In this document: positions 7,392 through 14,838 of the stretch, one piece after another
How the letters are laid out: each line of letters opens with the position of its first letter
Position numbering within the stretch: the stretch's first letter is position 1
NCBI GenBank assembly: GCA_003233255.1
Contig: QILH01000031.1
Span: 1 to 18,831, forward strand
DNA: 18,831 nucleotides
Reading direction: 5' to 3'
From: Gammaproteobacteria bacterium
GTDB taxonomy: Bacteria; Pseudomonadota; Gammaproteobacteria; UBA6429; Thiohalophilaceae
Notes under the pieces: model-generated
Databases searched by the model: none
What the model was told of the DNA's origin: nothing
Seen by the model: the letters and a program-made list of their open reading frames with translations, nothing else
Translations under genes and position numbers: made by a program

Positions 7392-8303
7392 ATGAATTTA
7401 AAGTCATTATTAGTGGCTCCGATTTTTATAACCATTTTAGCGGTTTCGACACAGGTTTACAGTCGAGAAACCAGCCTGGATTTTAGGCTTGGCTACAGTC
7501 AGGATTTTTTACAATGGAGTATTGCCAGTACATTAAGTGGTACCGTGACTCCGAATATCCTGTCTGAATTGACCTGGCAAAATATAGACGTTATTCAATT
7601 GTATGCGGGTGTTGAGCATTATTTAGATTCTCGACAACGTTTTGCATTTATTGGACATGTTAGTTATGGCTCAATATACAGTGGAGACAATCAGGATTCG
7701 GATTATAACGGCGATAATCGCACCGCTGAGTTTTCTCGTTCAAATAATGCCAGTGATGAAGGTTCAACAACCAGTTTTAGCCTCGCATTGGGATACGATA
7801 TTTTTTCGACGACCAATATCGTATTAATGCCAATGTTTGGTTATGCGGAACACAAACAGAATCTAAAAATGACGGATGGTTTTCAGACTATCCCGGCAAG
7901 CGGCGCGTTTGCCGGATTAAATTCGTCATATGATGCGAGCTGGTCAGGCCCGTGGCTGGGTTTTAAACTGGGCAACCGAGGAGACATTCGTTTTTACCTG
8001 GATTATCGCGCACATATTGTTGAGTATGTTGGGCTTGCCAATTGGAATTTACGTACAGACTTTCAGCATCCGGTGTCGTTTCGTCATGACGCCGATGGTT
8101 TTGGACAAACTTTGCAACTGGGATTGGCGTTTGATGTTAGCGAACGTGTCGCATTGGGTGTGAACTACACTTATCAGGATTGGCAAACGGATCCGGGACT
8201 GGATACCGTCTACTTTTCAAGTGGTGCCGTTGGGACAACACGGTTGAATGGGGTAGACTGGACATCAGATATATACAACTTTACGGTTGAAGTTAAATTT
8301 TAG
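7392..8303 (+). CDS. Omptin-like outer-membrane beta-barrel protein
   Basis: The protein has 303 residues with the start chosen here. This ATG gives a clean signal peptide (MNLKSLLVAPIFITILAVST, cut near VYS/RET) and has AGGA eight bases upstream; the frame stays open to 7323 but that extension spoils the signal. The mature length of about 279 is close to OmpT (297). Alternating aromatic/polar strands run to a C-terminal Phe (YNFTVEVKF), the barrel-assembly signal. By eye it aligns with OmpT along its length: SELTW with SQLDW, the NQDSDY loop with the VDQDW loop, and the YNF end. The acidic pair Asp102/Asp104 (mature about 78/80) matches OmpT Asp83/Asp85. The Asp-x-His dyad of OmpT is not exact: only TDFQHP (Asp223, His226) lies nearby. 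It may be an inactive or altered omptin. Stand-alone gene, divergent from the symporter. Confidence 0.75.
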   Translation: MNLKSLLVAPIFITILAVSTQVYSRETSLDFRLGYSQDFLQWSIASTLSGTVTPNILSELTWQNIDVIQLYAGVEHYLDSRQRFAFIGHVSYGSIYSGDNQDSDYNGDNRTAEFSRSNNASDEGSTTSFSLALGYDIFSTTNIVLMPMFGYAEHKQNLKMTDGFQTIPASGAFAGLNSSYDASWSGPWLGFKLGNRGDIRFYLDYRAHIVEYVGLANWNLRTDFQHPVSFRHDADGFGQTLQLGLAFDVSERVALGVNYTYQDWQTDPGLDTVYFSSGAVGTTRLNGVDWTSDIYNFTVEVKF

Positions 8304-8579
8304 TTATAGAACAATAAAACAGATCGGTTTGATTCTGGTTCAATCTTACAAAGCAATGAAATACTAAAGGCTCAATTTAGTCATTCAGATTTCATATTGT
8401 TGCTATGCCGTCTATACGTCGCAGAGTATTCTAAAAGTAATTCTGCCCAGCGACAATATACAGTAAAATTATGCGCGTATAAAAATAACCACTATTATAA
8501 AAATATTTAACGGGCGTGTGAAAATTATTTCGCGGTCAATACCTGTAAATTTTATATGTAGAGTTGCTCACACCTATAT

Positions 8580-8595
8580 TGTCAGGTGGATCACA
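8580..8595. promoter_or_regulatory. Second, imperfect CRP-like box
   Basis: The sequence reads TGTCA, six bases, TCACA: one change from a perfect TGTGA-N6-TCACA. A TATATAAAA stretch starts eleven bases downstream (8606), but the spacing to a start site there would be about -31 to -33, not a canonical activating distance. It may be an accessory site or chance. Confidence 0.3.
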
Positions 8596-8716
8596 AAGGC
8601 AACAGTATATAAAAAAGGTTATTGCTGCGGTGATTCTGTTCGTAGTTAAATTTAAAATGAAATTTTAATTGATTTTTAGCGCAGACAAATATTTTATAAT
8701 ACATTAATGCTCGTCT

Positions 8717-8732
8717 TGTGAATGACTTCACA
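8717..8732. promoter_or_regulatory. Perfect CRP/Vfr-type binding site
   Basis: TGTGA, the six bases ATGACT, then TCACA: both half-sites match the CRP consensus exactly, and the inner A and T extend the palindrome to TGTGAA/TTCACA. Another TGTGAA half-site lies at 8749-8754. The centre (8724.5) is about 61 bases before the start expected from the -10 box at 8773-8778, the class I activation distance. In RNA the same bases could form a short hairpin with a four-base loop. Confidence 0.6.
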
Positions 8733-8772
8733 TGAGCAGTGTTTTAAGTGTGAACTGCTTTTAAACAATCGT

Positions 8773-8778
8773 TATATT
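8773..8778 (+). promoter_or_regulatory. -10 box of a probable CRP-dependent promoter for the lipoprotein gene
   Basis: TATATT matches TATAAT at five of six positions. The -35 position, 17 bases upstream (8750-8755, GTGAAC), is poor, as expected for an activator-dependent promoter. Predicted start about 8785, giving a leader of about 43 bases. Confidence 0.4.
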
Positions 8779-8827
8779 TTTTCCTAGACTTGTTGTTATT
8801 ATTACGCAAGAGTTTAGAGAGACACTC

Positions 8828-9307
8828 ATGAAGATTGATTTAAAGTATGTTTTCTTTTCCACCTTCTTACTATTGCTAATTGGCTGTGGCGGTGGAACGA
8901 CGACTGAGGAACCCGGTGATACTGGACAACAGAATATTAATCAGGGGGACGCATTGGATCGAGGCCTTACCGATATCGAAACGATTCAGATCCCGAGAGC
9001 GCCAATACCTGTCGCATCCGCTTCAGAATCGGATTTAGCCAGTTTAAGCTGGCAAGCGCCGACAGAAAATATGGATGGCACGCCACTGTTGGATCTAGCG
9101 GGCTATTATATTTATTATGGCAAAGTCGATGACTATGGAAAAGTTGATGGTGCCTTGATCGATGTGGTTGATATTCAAGATGCAGCTGCTCTGGCGCATA
9201 CCCTTGCCGGGATACGCATGGGCGATTATTTCTTTGCAATTTCTGCTTATAACCTGGCGGGGACAGAAAGTAAGAAGGTTGCAGTCGTAACCACTTCGGT
9301 TAATTAG
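8828..9307 (+). CDS. Small outer-membrane lipoprotein with one fibronectin type III-like domain
   Basis: The 159-residue protein begins with a lipoprotein signal (FFSTFLLLLIGC, modified Cys20). The next residues are Gly, with no Asp at +2, so outer-membrane sorting is expected. A short acidic linker leads to a single Fn3-like domain at about 66-157: LSWQAPTENMDGTPLLDLAGYYIYYG, then YFFAISAYNLAGTESK. This Trp/GYxIYYG/AYNxAGxES pattern is common in gammaproteobacterial Fn3 proteins. A six-residue duplication, YGKVDD/YGKVDG, sits in the domain. Ribosome site AGAGAG lies upstream. It ends tail-to-tail with the sulfurtransferase gene, sharing four bases. Likely a cell-envelope binding protein; its ligand is unknown. 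Confidence 0.85.
   Translation: MKIDLKYVFFSTFLLLLIGCGGGTTTEEPGDTGQQNINQGDALDRGLTDIETIQIPRAPIPVASASESDLASLSWQAPTENMDGTPLLDLAGYYIYYGKVDDYGKVDGALIDVVDIQDAAALAHTLAGIRMGDYFFAISAYNLAGTESKKVAVVTTSVN
9116..9151 (+). repeat. 18-base imperfect tandem duplication inside the lipoprotein gene
   Basis: Two adjacent 18-base units (9116-9133 and 9134-9151) agree at 14 of 18 positions and encode YGKVDD then YGKVDG. All four differences are single substitutions (three third-base, one second-base), so the duplication is not recent. Confidence 0.7.
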
Positions 9308-10125
9308 TCGATTGGCGTATCAGGATCATTCCCCCAATCCGACCAGGAACCTGGATACCCTTGTACATTCTTAAAGCCAAGATAGTTTAATACGATACAG
9401 GTATGGGCTGAACGATGATGGCTTTGGCAATGGCAGATAATGTTTTTATCCGGCGTTATTCCAAGTTCGGCTAAATCATTTAGTAATTGTGAATTGTCTT
9501 TTAATTTAAGATTGTTATTTTTATCCATTGCATTGGTCCATTCGTAATGAACGGCACCGGGAATATGACCGCCGCGGGCGGCAAAGACTTTAATGCCATT
9601 AAATTCAGGCGCACTTCGCGCATCAAGAATGACCGTATTACTATCGTTCAATTTCTGTTTAATATAACCCTTGTCGGCAATCAGCTCGTTGCTGTAGTTT
9701 ATTTCCCGAGTTTGAGTTAAGGGCTGTGGAAAGTGAATCTGTTGATCCATCTCTAGTCCTTCTGCTGTCCAGGCCTGTATTCCGCCATTGATGAGCGACA
9801 GCCTTTGATGCCCGATGGTTTGTAATGTCCACAAAAAACGACAGGCTCGCCCACCGCCTTCATCATCGTAGGCGATGACATGTGTGTCTGAATCAATACC
9901 GTAGGCGGTCAGGATTCGTGCAAGTTGATGGATCTCCGGCAACAAACCCATGCGCGGTTTCTGGCCGGTTACGATCCAGTTGTAATCTAAAAAAACGGCG
10001 CCCGGTATATGAGCCGTTATATAGGTATCCGCCTGACATAAATCCACGATAAGGATGTTTTCCTCTGAGATCATGCCGTTAACGATTTTTGGCTCGAGGA
10101 TTAGCGTTGTAGGGGTGTTTGACAT
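9304..10125 (-). CDS. Two-domain rhodanese sulfurtransferase (thiosulfate or 3-mercaptopyruvate type)
   Basis: The enzyme transfers sulfane sulfur from thiosulfate or 3-mercaptopyruvate to a thiol or cyanide acceptor. It has 273 residues from the ATG chosen here (GAGTGA upstream); a TTG seven codons earlier is an alternative. The N-terminal rhodanese domain (about 8-125) contains AHIPGAVFLD and has Asp where the catalytic Cys would be (AYDDEGGGRACR), so it is structural. The C-terminal domain (about 145-270) contains ILDARSAPEF, GHIPGAVHYEW and the active loop CQSHHRSAHT with Cys233. The CQSHHRS loop is neither the classic CRKGVT nor the CGSGVT of mercaptopyruvate enzymes, so the donor is uncertain. 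No signal peptide; cytoplasmic. Confidence 0.92.
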   Translation of the reverse strand: MSNTPTTLILEPKIVNGMISEENILIVDLCQADTYITAHIPGAVFLDYNWIVTGQKPRMGLLPEIHQLARILTAYGIDSDTHVIAYDDEGGGRACRFLWTLQTIGHQRLSLINGGIQAWTAEGLEMDQQIHFPQPLTQTREINYSNELIADKGYIKQKLNDSNTVILDARSAPEFNGIKVFAARGGHIPGAVHYEWTNAMDKNNNLKLKDNSQLLNDLAELGITPDKNIICHCQSHHRSAHTCIVLNYLGFKNVQGYPGSWSDWGNDPDTPID

Positions 10126-10218
10126 AAGTTCACTCAGACTTAACAATGTGTCGGACGTAAAGTATACTATCGTGCTCGGTTATACGGCTAGCAAAATTCA
10201 CATAAAGGTATTTTTAAC

Positions 10219-11394
10219 ATGACAGCGAAATCATTTATTCCTCCACACCGGATACTCATGGGGCCAGGTCCTTCGGACGTTAGTGAACGGGTACTGCATG
10301 CATTAGCTCGCCCAACGATTGGCCATCTTGATCCGGCATTTGTTGGCATGATGGATGAAATGAAAGGCTTGCTCCAATATGCCTTTCAGACAAAAAATGA
10401 ATTAACCATGCCGGTTTCTGCACCTGGCTCGGCGGGCATGGAAACCTGCTTTATGAATCTACTTGAACCTGGCGATAAAGTCATTGTTTGTCAAAATGGT
10501 GTATTTGGTGGTCGCATGAAAGAAAATGTAGAGCGTTGTGGTGCTACCGCGATCATGGTTGAAGACGAGTGGGGTAAAGTGGTTGATCCCAATAAAGTTG
10601 AGGCGGCGTTAAAAGCTAATCCTGATGCAAAAATTTTGGCCTTTGTTCATGCCGAGACCTCGACCGGAGCCCAGTCCGATGCCAAAACATTGGTTGAGCT
10701 AGCGCACCAACATGATTGTTTAACCATTGTCGATGCGGTGACCTCTTTAGCGGGCACACCGCTAAAAGTAGATGAGTGGAATATCGATGCAATATATTCA
10801 GGCACTCAAAAATGTCTATCAGCTCCCCCAGGTTTATCCCCGGTCAGTTTCAGTGCGCGAGCAGCCGAGGTTATTAAGAATCGTAAAACCAAGGTACAGA
10901 GCTGGTTCCTGGATTTGAATCTGGTGATGGGCTATTGGGGTGGCGGTGCTAAACGAGCTTATCATCATACCGCACCGATTAATAACCTCTACGGCTTGCA
11001 TGAATCATTGGTGATGTTGCAGGAAGAGGGTATCGAGAATGCCTGGGCACGCCATCAAAAGAATCACCTGGCCTTACGTGCAGGACTGGAAGCCATGGGT
11101 ATTAATTTTGTGGTCGCCGAAAAAGATCGTTTGCCGCAGTTAAATGCAGTGACGATCCCGGAGGGCGCTGATGATGCCGCTGTGCGTGCACGTTTATTAA
11201 AAGATTATAATCTGGAAATCGGTGCAGGTCTGGGGGCGCTGGCAGGTAAGGTATGGCGTATTGGTTTGATGGGCAGCAGCAGCTCTGCTGAGAACATTGA
11301 ATTATGTTTGAATGCACTTGATACCGTGTTAACGGATATGGGTGCGAAGATTAATTCAGGTGTTGCGATTGAGGCGGCGAAAGCGGCGGCCTAG
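10219..11394 (+). CDS. Class V aminotransferase, serine-glyoxylate / alanine-glyoxylate type
   Basis: A PLP enzyme of fold type I, 391 residues, the usual length. It probably moves an amino group from serine or alanine to glyoxylate, giving glycine plus hydroxypyruvate or pyruvate. The start of the fold (LMGPGPSDVSERVLHALARPTIGHLDP), the PLP-contacting Asp172 in VDAVTSLAG and the PLP-binding Lys198 in SGTQKCLSAPPGLSP are all clear. YHHTAPINNLYGLHESL and WRIGLMG are further family hallmarks. AAAGG lies ten bases before the ATG. Genes of this type serve glyoxylate/photorespiratory, serine-cycle or purine-related routes; nothing nearby shows which. The ppsA gene next door is compatible with C2/C3 carbon handling but is convergent, not in an operon with it. 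Confidence 0.92.
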   Translation: MTAKSFIPPHRILMGPGPSDVSERVLHALARPTIGHLDPAFVGMMDEMKGLLQYAFQTKNELTMPVSAPGSAGMETCFMNLLEPGDKVIVCQNGVFGGRMKENVERCGATAIMVEDEWGKVVDPNKVEAALKANPDAKILAFVHAETSTGAQSDAKTLVELAHQHDCLTIVDAVTSLAGTPLKVDEWNIDAIYSGTQKCLSAPPGLSPVSFSARAAEVIKNRKTKVQSWFLDLNLVMGYWGGGAKRAYHHTAPINNLYGLHESLVMLQEEGIENAWARHQKNHLALRAGLEAMGINFVVAEKDRLPQLNAVTIPEGADDAAVRARLLKDYNLEIGAGLGALAGKVWRIGLMGSSSSAENIELCLNALDTVLTDMGAKINSGVAIEAAKAAA

Positions 11395-11405
11395 ATTCGA
11401 ATCTA
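11392..11405. repeat. 14-base perfect palindrome overlapping the aminotransferase stop codon
   Basis: TAGATTCGAATCTA reads the same on both strands and begins with the TAG stop. It lacks a loop and a T-run, so it is not a convincing terminator, though it lies in the short gap between two convergent genes. Confidence 0.5.
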
Positions 11406-11451
11406 AATACGATGCAGACATGTCACGAAGGTAACGGTGCTGATAGATCAC

Positions 11452-13863
11452 TTATTGTGATTTTTCAGTACCGGATTCTTTGGCGAGATAGACCCAGGTT
11501 GAAACCACTGAATCGGAATTCAGGGAGATAGAGTCTATACCCTGTTCAACCAGCCATAAGGCCAGATCAGGATGATCAGACGGCCCTTGACCGCAAATAC
11601 CAATGTATTTATTTTGTTTTTTACAGGCCTGGATGGCCATCGATAATAATCTTTTAACAGCTGGATTGCGCTCATCAAAGGCATTGGCGACCAGTGCACT
11701 GTCGCGATCCATGGCCAGGGTAAGTTGTGTTAAATCATTCGAGCCGATAGAAAAACCATCGAAATAATTTAAAAAATCGTCTGCCAGTAAGGCATTGGAT
11801 GGTATTTCACACATCATAATAATTCGCAAGCCACACTCACCGCGTTTTAAGCCGTTTTGCTCGAGCAGCTTGATAACTTGCTGGGCTTCATCAAGGGTTC
11901 GAACAAAAGGCACCATAATTTCAATATTATCCAGTCCCATAGTATTACGGGCCCTTTTAATGGCTTCACATTCCAGTTCAAAGCATTTTTTAAACTGTTG
12001 ACTGATATAACGGGATGCACCTCGAAAACCCAGCATGGGATTTTCTTCCTCAACCTCAAAAAGTTGACCACCGATTAAATTTGCGTATTCGTTAGATTTA
12101 AAGTCGGATAATCGCACAATAACGGGTTTAGCTGCGAAAGCAGCAGCGATGATGGCGATACCCTCAGTTAGTTTTTCGATATAGTACTCAGTGGGATTTT
12201 CGTAACCAGCGATAAGCGGTCTGATGGTTTCTTTAATAGTCGAGTCCAGTTCGTTGTAATTTAGTAATGCTAAAGGGTGTATGCCTATATTTCGGTTAAT
12301 AATAAATTCAAGCCGTGCTAAACCAACCCCATCATTTGGTATTGCCTGAAAGCTGAAAGCACGATCGGGACTGGCCACGTTCATCATTATTTTGATCGGA
12401 AGCTCTGGCATACTGTGCAGGTTGATTGTGTTAATTTTAAATTCAAGCTCTCCATCATAGACAAGACCGGTGTCCCCTTTAGCGCAACATACGGTGACGG
12501 CTTGCGTATCCTTTATGATTTTGGTGGCAGTACCGGTGCCGACAATGGCGGGGATGCCCAGCTCACGGGCAATAATAGCGGCATGACAGGTGCGTCCCCC
12601 GCGATTCGTCACGATTGCAGCAGCTTTTTTCATAATGGGTTCCCAATCCGGATCCGTCATATCGGTGACTAGCACATCACCTTCTGCTACTCGATGAATT
12701 TCGGTGACATCATTTATGATTTTGGCTTTGCCTGCTCCGATGCGTTGCCCGATACTACGCCCAGTAATCAGTACCTTACTTTCCTGTTCTAATTCATATT
12801 GGATTAACTCACGTTTGCTGGTCTGGCTGCTGACGGTTTCAGGGCGAGCCTGAACGATATACAGTTGTTGATCATTACCGTCTTTTGCCCACTCAATGTC
12901 CATTGCGCGGCCATAGTGCTGCTCAATGGTCACCGCAAGATTCGCTAACTTATGGACTTCGTCATTGTTGATGGAAAATTGTTGTTGCAAGGTGTCTTCA
13001 ACAGCCTGGGTCAAGGTGGCGGCCTGATGGCTGTGCGATTCACCATAGATCATGCGGAGGCCTTTATCGCCCAGGTTGCGACGAATAATTGCAGGGCGTT
13101 GTTTGGCTAAAGCAGGTTTATAGACATAAAACTCATCCGGGTTTACTGCACCCTGCACCACGGTTTCTCCCAGCCCATAAGCCGAGGTGATAAATACAAC
13201 GTTTTCAAAACCGGATTCCGTGTCGATGGAAAACATCACGCCGCTGCTGGCTAGATCGCTGCGAACCATTTTTTGAATCCCGGCCGATAACGAAACCAGT
13301 TTATGATCAAAACCCTGGTGTACCCGGTAGGCAATGGCGCGGTCATTAAACAATGAGCTAAAAACTTCTTTAATGGCGAGTAAAATATTGTCAAGACCTT
13401 TTATATTTAGATAGGTTTCCTGTTGTCCGGCAAACGAGGCGTCGGGGAGATCTTCTGCTGTGGCCGAGGAACGAACCGCATAAGTGGATTCTTTACCGTA
13501 GCGTTTAGTTAAGGAATGATAAGCTTCGGTGATGCAGGTGATAAACTCACCACTAAAATTCTGAGCCATAATGGCTTGTCGGATCGAGGTTCCACAACGG
13601 GACAGGGCGGTTACGTCACTCACATCCAGTTTATCTAATTGCTTATGAATTTTTTCATCCAGGCCATTGGTCTTAATAAAGGCCTGATAGGCGGATGCGG
13701 TGGTGGCAAAACCGCCAGGAACGAGTACGCCACGTGTGGTCAGGCCCTGGATCATTTCTCCTAGTGAGGCGTTTTTACCGCCGACGATCGCGACATCGTC
13801 CATACCAAGGGTTTCAAACCAACGTATCATATCGAGCGTTTGATCATTTTTAAGTAGAGTCAT
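11452..13863 (-). CDS. ppsA: Phosphoenolpyruvate synthase
   Basis: This enzyme converts pyruvate, ATP and water to phosphoenolpyruvate, AMP and phosphate, the entry step to gluconeogenesis. The 803 residues are near the usual 790-800. The ATP-grasp nucleotide-binding domain spans about 15-345 (GGKNASLGEMI, AVRSSATAEDLPDASFAGQQET, MDIEWAKDG). The swivelling phosphohistidine domain follows, with His427 in NRGGRTCHAAIIARELGIPA; Thr425 in the same motif is the site phosphorylated by PpsR. The C-terminal PEP/pyruvate barrel (about 490-795) includes GLARLEF, SIGSNDLTQLTL and the proton-donating Cys757 in GICGQGPSDHPD. Start compared with E. coli PpsA: MTLLKNDQTL is a normal-length N-terminus. It diverges from ppsR across 68 bases. 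Confidence 0.97.
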   Translation of the reverse strand: MTLLKNDQTLDMIRWFETLGMDDVAIVGGKNASLGEMIQGLTTRGVLVPGGFATTASAYQAFIKTNGLDEKIHKQLDKLDVSDVTALSRCGTSIRQAIMAQNFSGEFITCITEAYHSLTKRYGKESTYAVRSSATAEDLPDASFAGQQETYLNIKGLDNILLAIKEVFSSLFNDRAIAYRVHQGFDHKLVSLSAGIQKMVRSDLASSGVMFSIDTESGFENVVFITSAYGLGETVVQGAVNPDEFYVYKPALAKQRPAIIRRNLGDKGLRMIYGESHSHQAATLTQAVEDTLQQQFSINNDEVHKLANLAVTIEQHYGRAMDIEWAKDGNDQQLYIVQARPETVSSQTSKRELIQYELEQESKVLITGRSIGQRIGAGKAKIINDVTEIHRVAEGDVLVTDMTDPDWEPIMKKAAAIVTNRGGRTCHAAIIARELGIPAIVGTGTATKIIKDTQAVTVCCAKGDTGLVYDGELEFKINTINLHSMPELPIKIMMNVASPDRAFSFQAIPNDGVGLARLEFIINRNIGIHPLALLNYNELDSTIKETIRPLIAGYENPTEYYIEKLTEGIAIIAAAFAAKPVIVRLSDFKSNEYANLIGGQLFEVEEENPMLGFRGASRYISQQFKKCFELECEAIKRARNTMGLDNIEIMVPFVRTLDEAQQVIKLLEQNGLKRGECGLRIIMMCEIPSNALLADDFLNYFDGFSIGSNDLTQLTLAMDRDSALVANAFDERNPAVKRLLSMAIQACKKQNKYIGICGQGPSDHPDLALWLVEQGIDSISLNSDSVVSTWVYLAKESGTEKSQ

Positions 13864-13879
13864 GTAAATTCCGTTTCTA

Positions 13880-13908
13880 TTGGCAAGTTAATTTGAGCCT
13901 ACTATTAT
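13880..13908 (+). promoter_or_regulatory. Sigma-70 promoter of ppsR
   Basis: TTGGCA and TATTAT, each five of six to consensus, are separated by exactly 17 bases. The expected start at about 13914-13915 leaves a leader of only some 17 bases, beginning at the GGGGAG ribosome site. The ppsA promoter must lie in the same 68-base gap on the other strand, so the two probably interfere. Confidence 0.6.
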
Positions 13909-13931
13909 TATAGGGGGAGTTTGACAAAAAT

Positions 13932-14732
13932 ATGAAGCGACAGGTTTATTTTATATCCGATAGTACTGGCATCACCGTTGAGGCTCTGGGCCACAGTTTA
14001 TTGTCGCAATTTCAGGACTTAAAATTTGAGTATACAACGCTGCGTTATCTCGACTCGCTGAATAAAGTCGAGAACCTGTGCCAGACTATTAATGATTTTA
14101 GCGGGGAGGCACGCCCCCTCATTTTTAGCACCCTGGTGGATGGGCAATTGCGCGCCAAATTAAGCAAAGCGAATGCGCATATATTTGATTTAATGGGTAA
14201 ATTTTTAACGCCTTTAGAAGAAATTCTTGATACTCAGGCCAGTTCTGCCCTGGGTCACACTCATGGTCCGGGGCCGGATAAACATTACGAACATCGTATG
14301 GATGCGGTGAATTATGCGCTGTTAAATGACGATGGAATAACCACTCGGCATCTTGATCGGGCTGATATCATTCTGATTGGGCCTTCTCGATCCGGTAAAA
14401 CGCCAACCTGCCTGTATCTGGCGATGCAATATGGCGTTTATGCAGCCAATTATCCTCTGGTGGAAGAGGATTTTGAGTTAATGCGTTTACCGGATATTCT
14501 GGCCAAACGGCATGCTCAACTTTTTGGCCTGAGTATAACGGCTGAGCGGCTGCACCAGATCCGCGAAGTTCGCCGTCCTGAGAGTGAATACGCTTCGATA
14601 AAACAGTGCCAGTATGAGGTTAAACAGATAGGCATTTTGTATCGGGAAAACCGAATTGCCACCTGTGACGTTACGCAACGCTCGGTTGAAGAGATTGCCA
14701 CTCGAATTTTACCGCATTTACATCTGCCATAA
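13932..14732 (+). CDS. ppsR: PEP synthase regulatory protein (bifunctional kinase/pyrophosphorylase, DUF299)
   Basis: PpsR inactivates PEP synthase by ADP-dependent phosphorylation of the Thr near the catalytic His and reactivates it by phosphate-dependent removal. The product is 266 residues, close to the E. coli protein (277). It begins with the family's RQVYFISDSTGITVEALGHS and carries the P-loop-like IGPSRSGKTPTCLYLAMQYG (residues 149-168, Lys156) followed by AANYPLVEEDFE. The partner, ppsA, is divergent next door and keeps the target Thr425/His427 motif, so the pair appears functional. GGAG lies twelve bases before the ATG, a long spacing. Confidence 0.96.
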   Translation: MKRQVYFISDSTGITVEALGHSLLSQFQDLKFEYTTLRYLDSLNKVENLCQTINDFSGEARPLIFSTLVDGQLRAKLSKANAHIFDLMGKFLTPLEEILDTQASSALGHTHGPGPDKHYEHRMDAVNYALLNDDGITTRHLDRADIILIGPSRSGKTPTCLYLAMQYGVYAANYPLVEEDFELMRLPDILAKRHAQLFGLSITAERLHQIREVRRPESEYASIKQCQYEVKQIGILYRENRIATCDVTQRSVEEIATRILPHLHLP

Positions 14733-14762
14733 GCTACGGCGACCATTTAGGGCATAAAAGGC

Positions 14763-14791
14763 CTTGAAAGACACGTAATCCGACCCTATTT
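14763..14791 (+). promoter_or_regulatory. Sigma-32 (heat-shock) promoter of htpG
   Basis: CTTGAAA is followed after 14 bases by CCCTATTT. The sigma-32 consensus is CTTGAAA, 11-16 bases, CCCCATnT, so the -35 is perfect and the -10 has one mismatch. Predicted start about 14797, leader of about 40 bases. The position directly before a heat-shock chaperone gene strengthens the call. Confidence 0.75.
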
Positions 14792-14838
14792 AAGCTCAAA
14801 ATCAATTTTATAAATCAAGTATTTAAGGAGACCCACCC

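Larger units (their letters stand above)
8304..8827. other. 524-base AT-rich gap holding regulatory sites
   Basis: No reading frame with a start and ribosome site is credible here. The stretch holds a second, imperfect CRP-like box (8580-8595), a perfect TATAAT at 8695-8700, a perfect CRP-type box (8717-8732), a -10-like TATATT at 8773-8778 and a weak hairpin AGCAGT/ACTGCT ending in TTTT (8735-8762). No obvious terminator follows the omptin-like gene at its start. The density of promoter-like sites near its right end suggests control of the lipoprotein gene or a small RNA. Confidence 0.6.

Noticed and set aside
8404..8433. Very short frame starting MPSIRRRVF in the 524-base gap
   Set aside because: Nine codons, no ribosome site, no sign of coding.
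11392..11405. Palindrome TAGATTCGAATCTA as terminator of the aminotransferase gene
   Set aside because: It has no loop and no T-run; listed only as a repeat.
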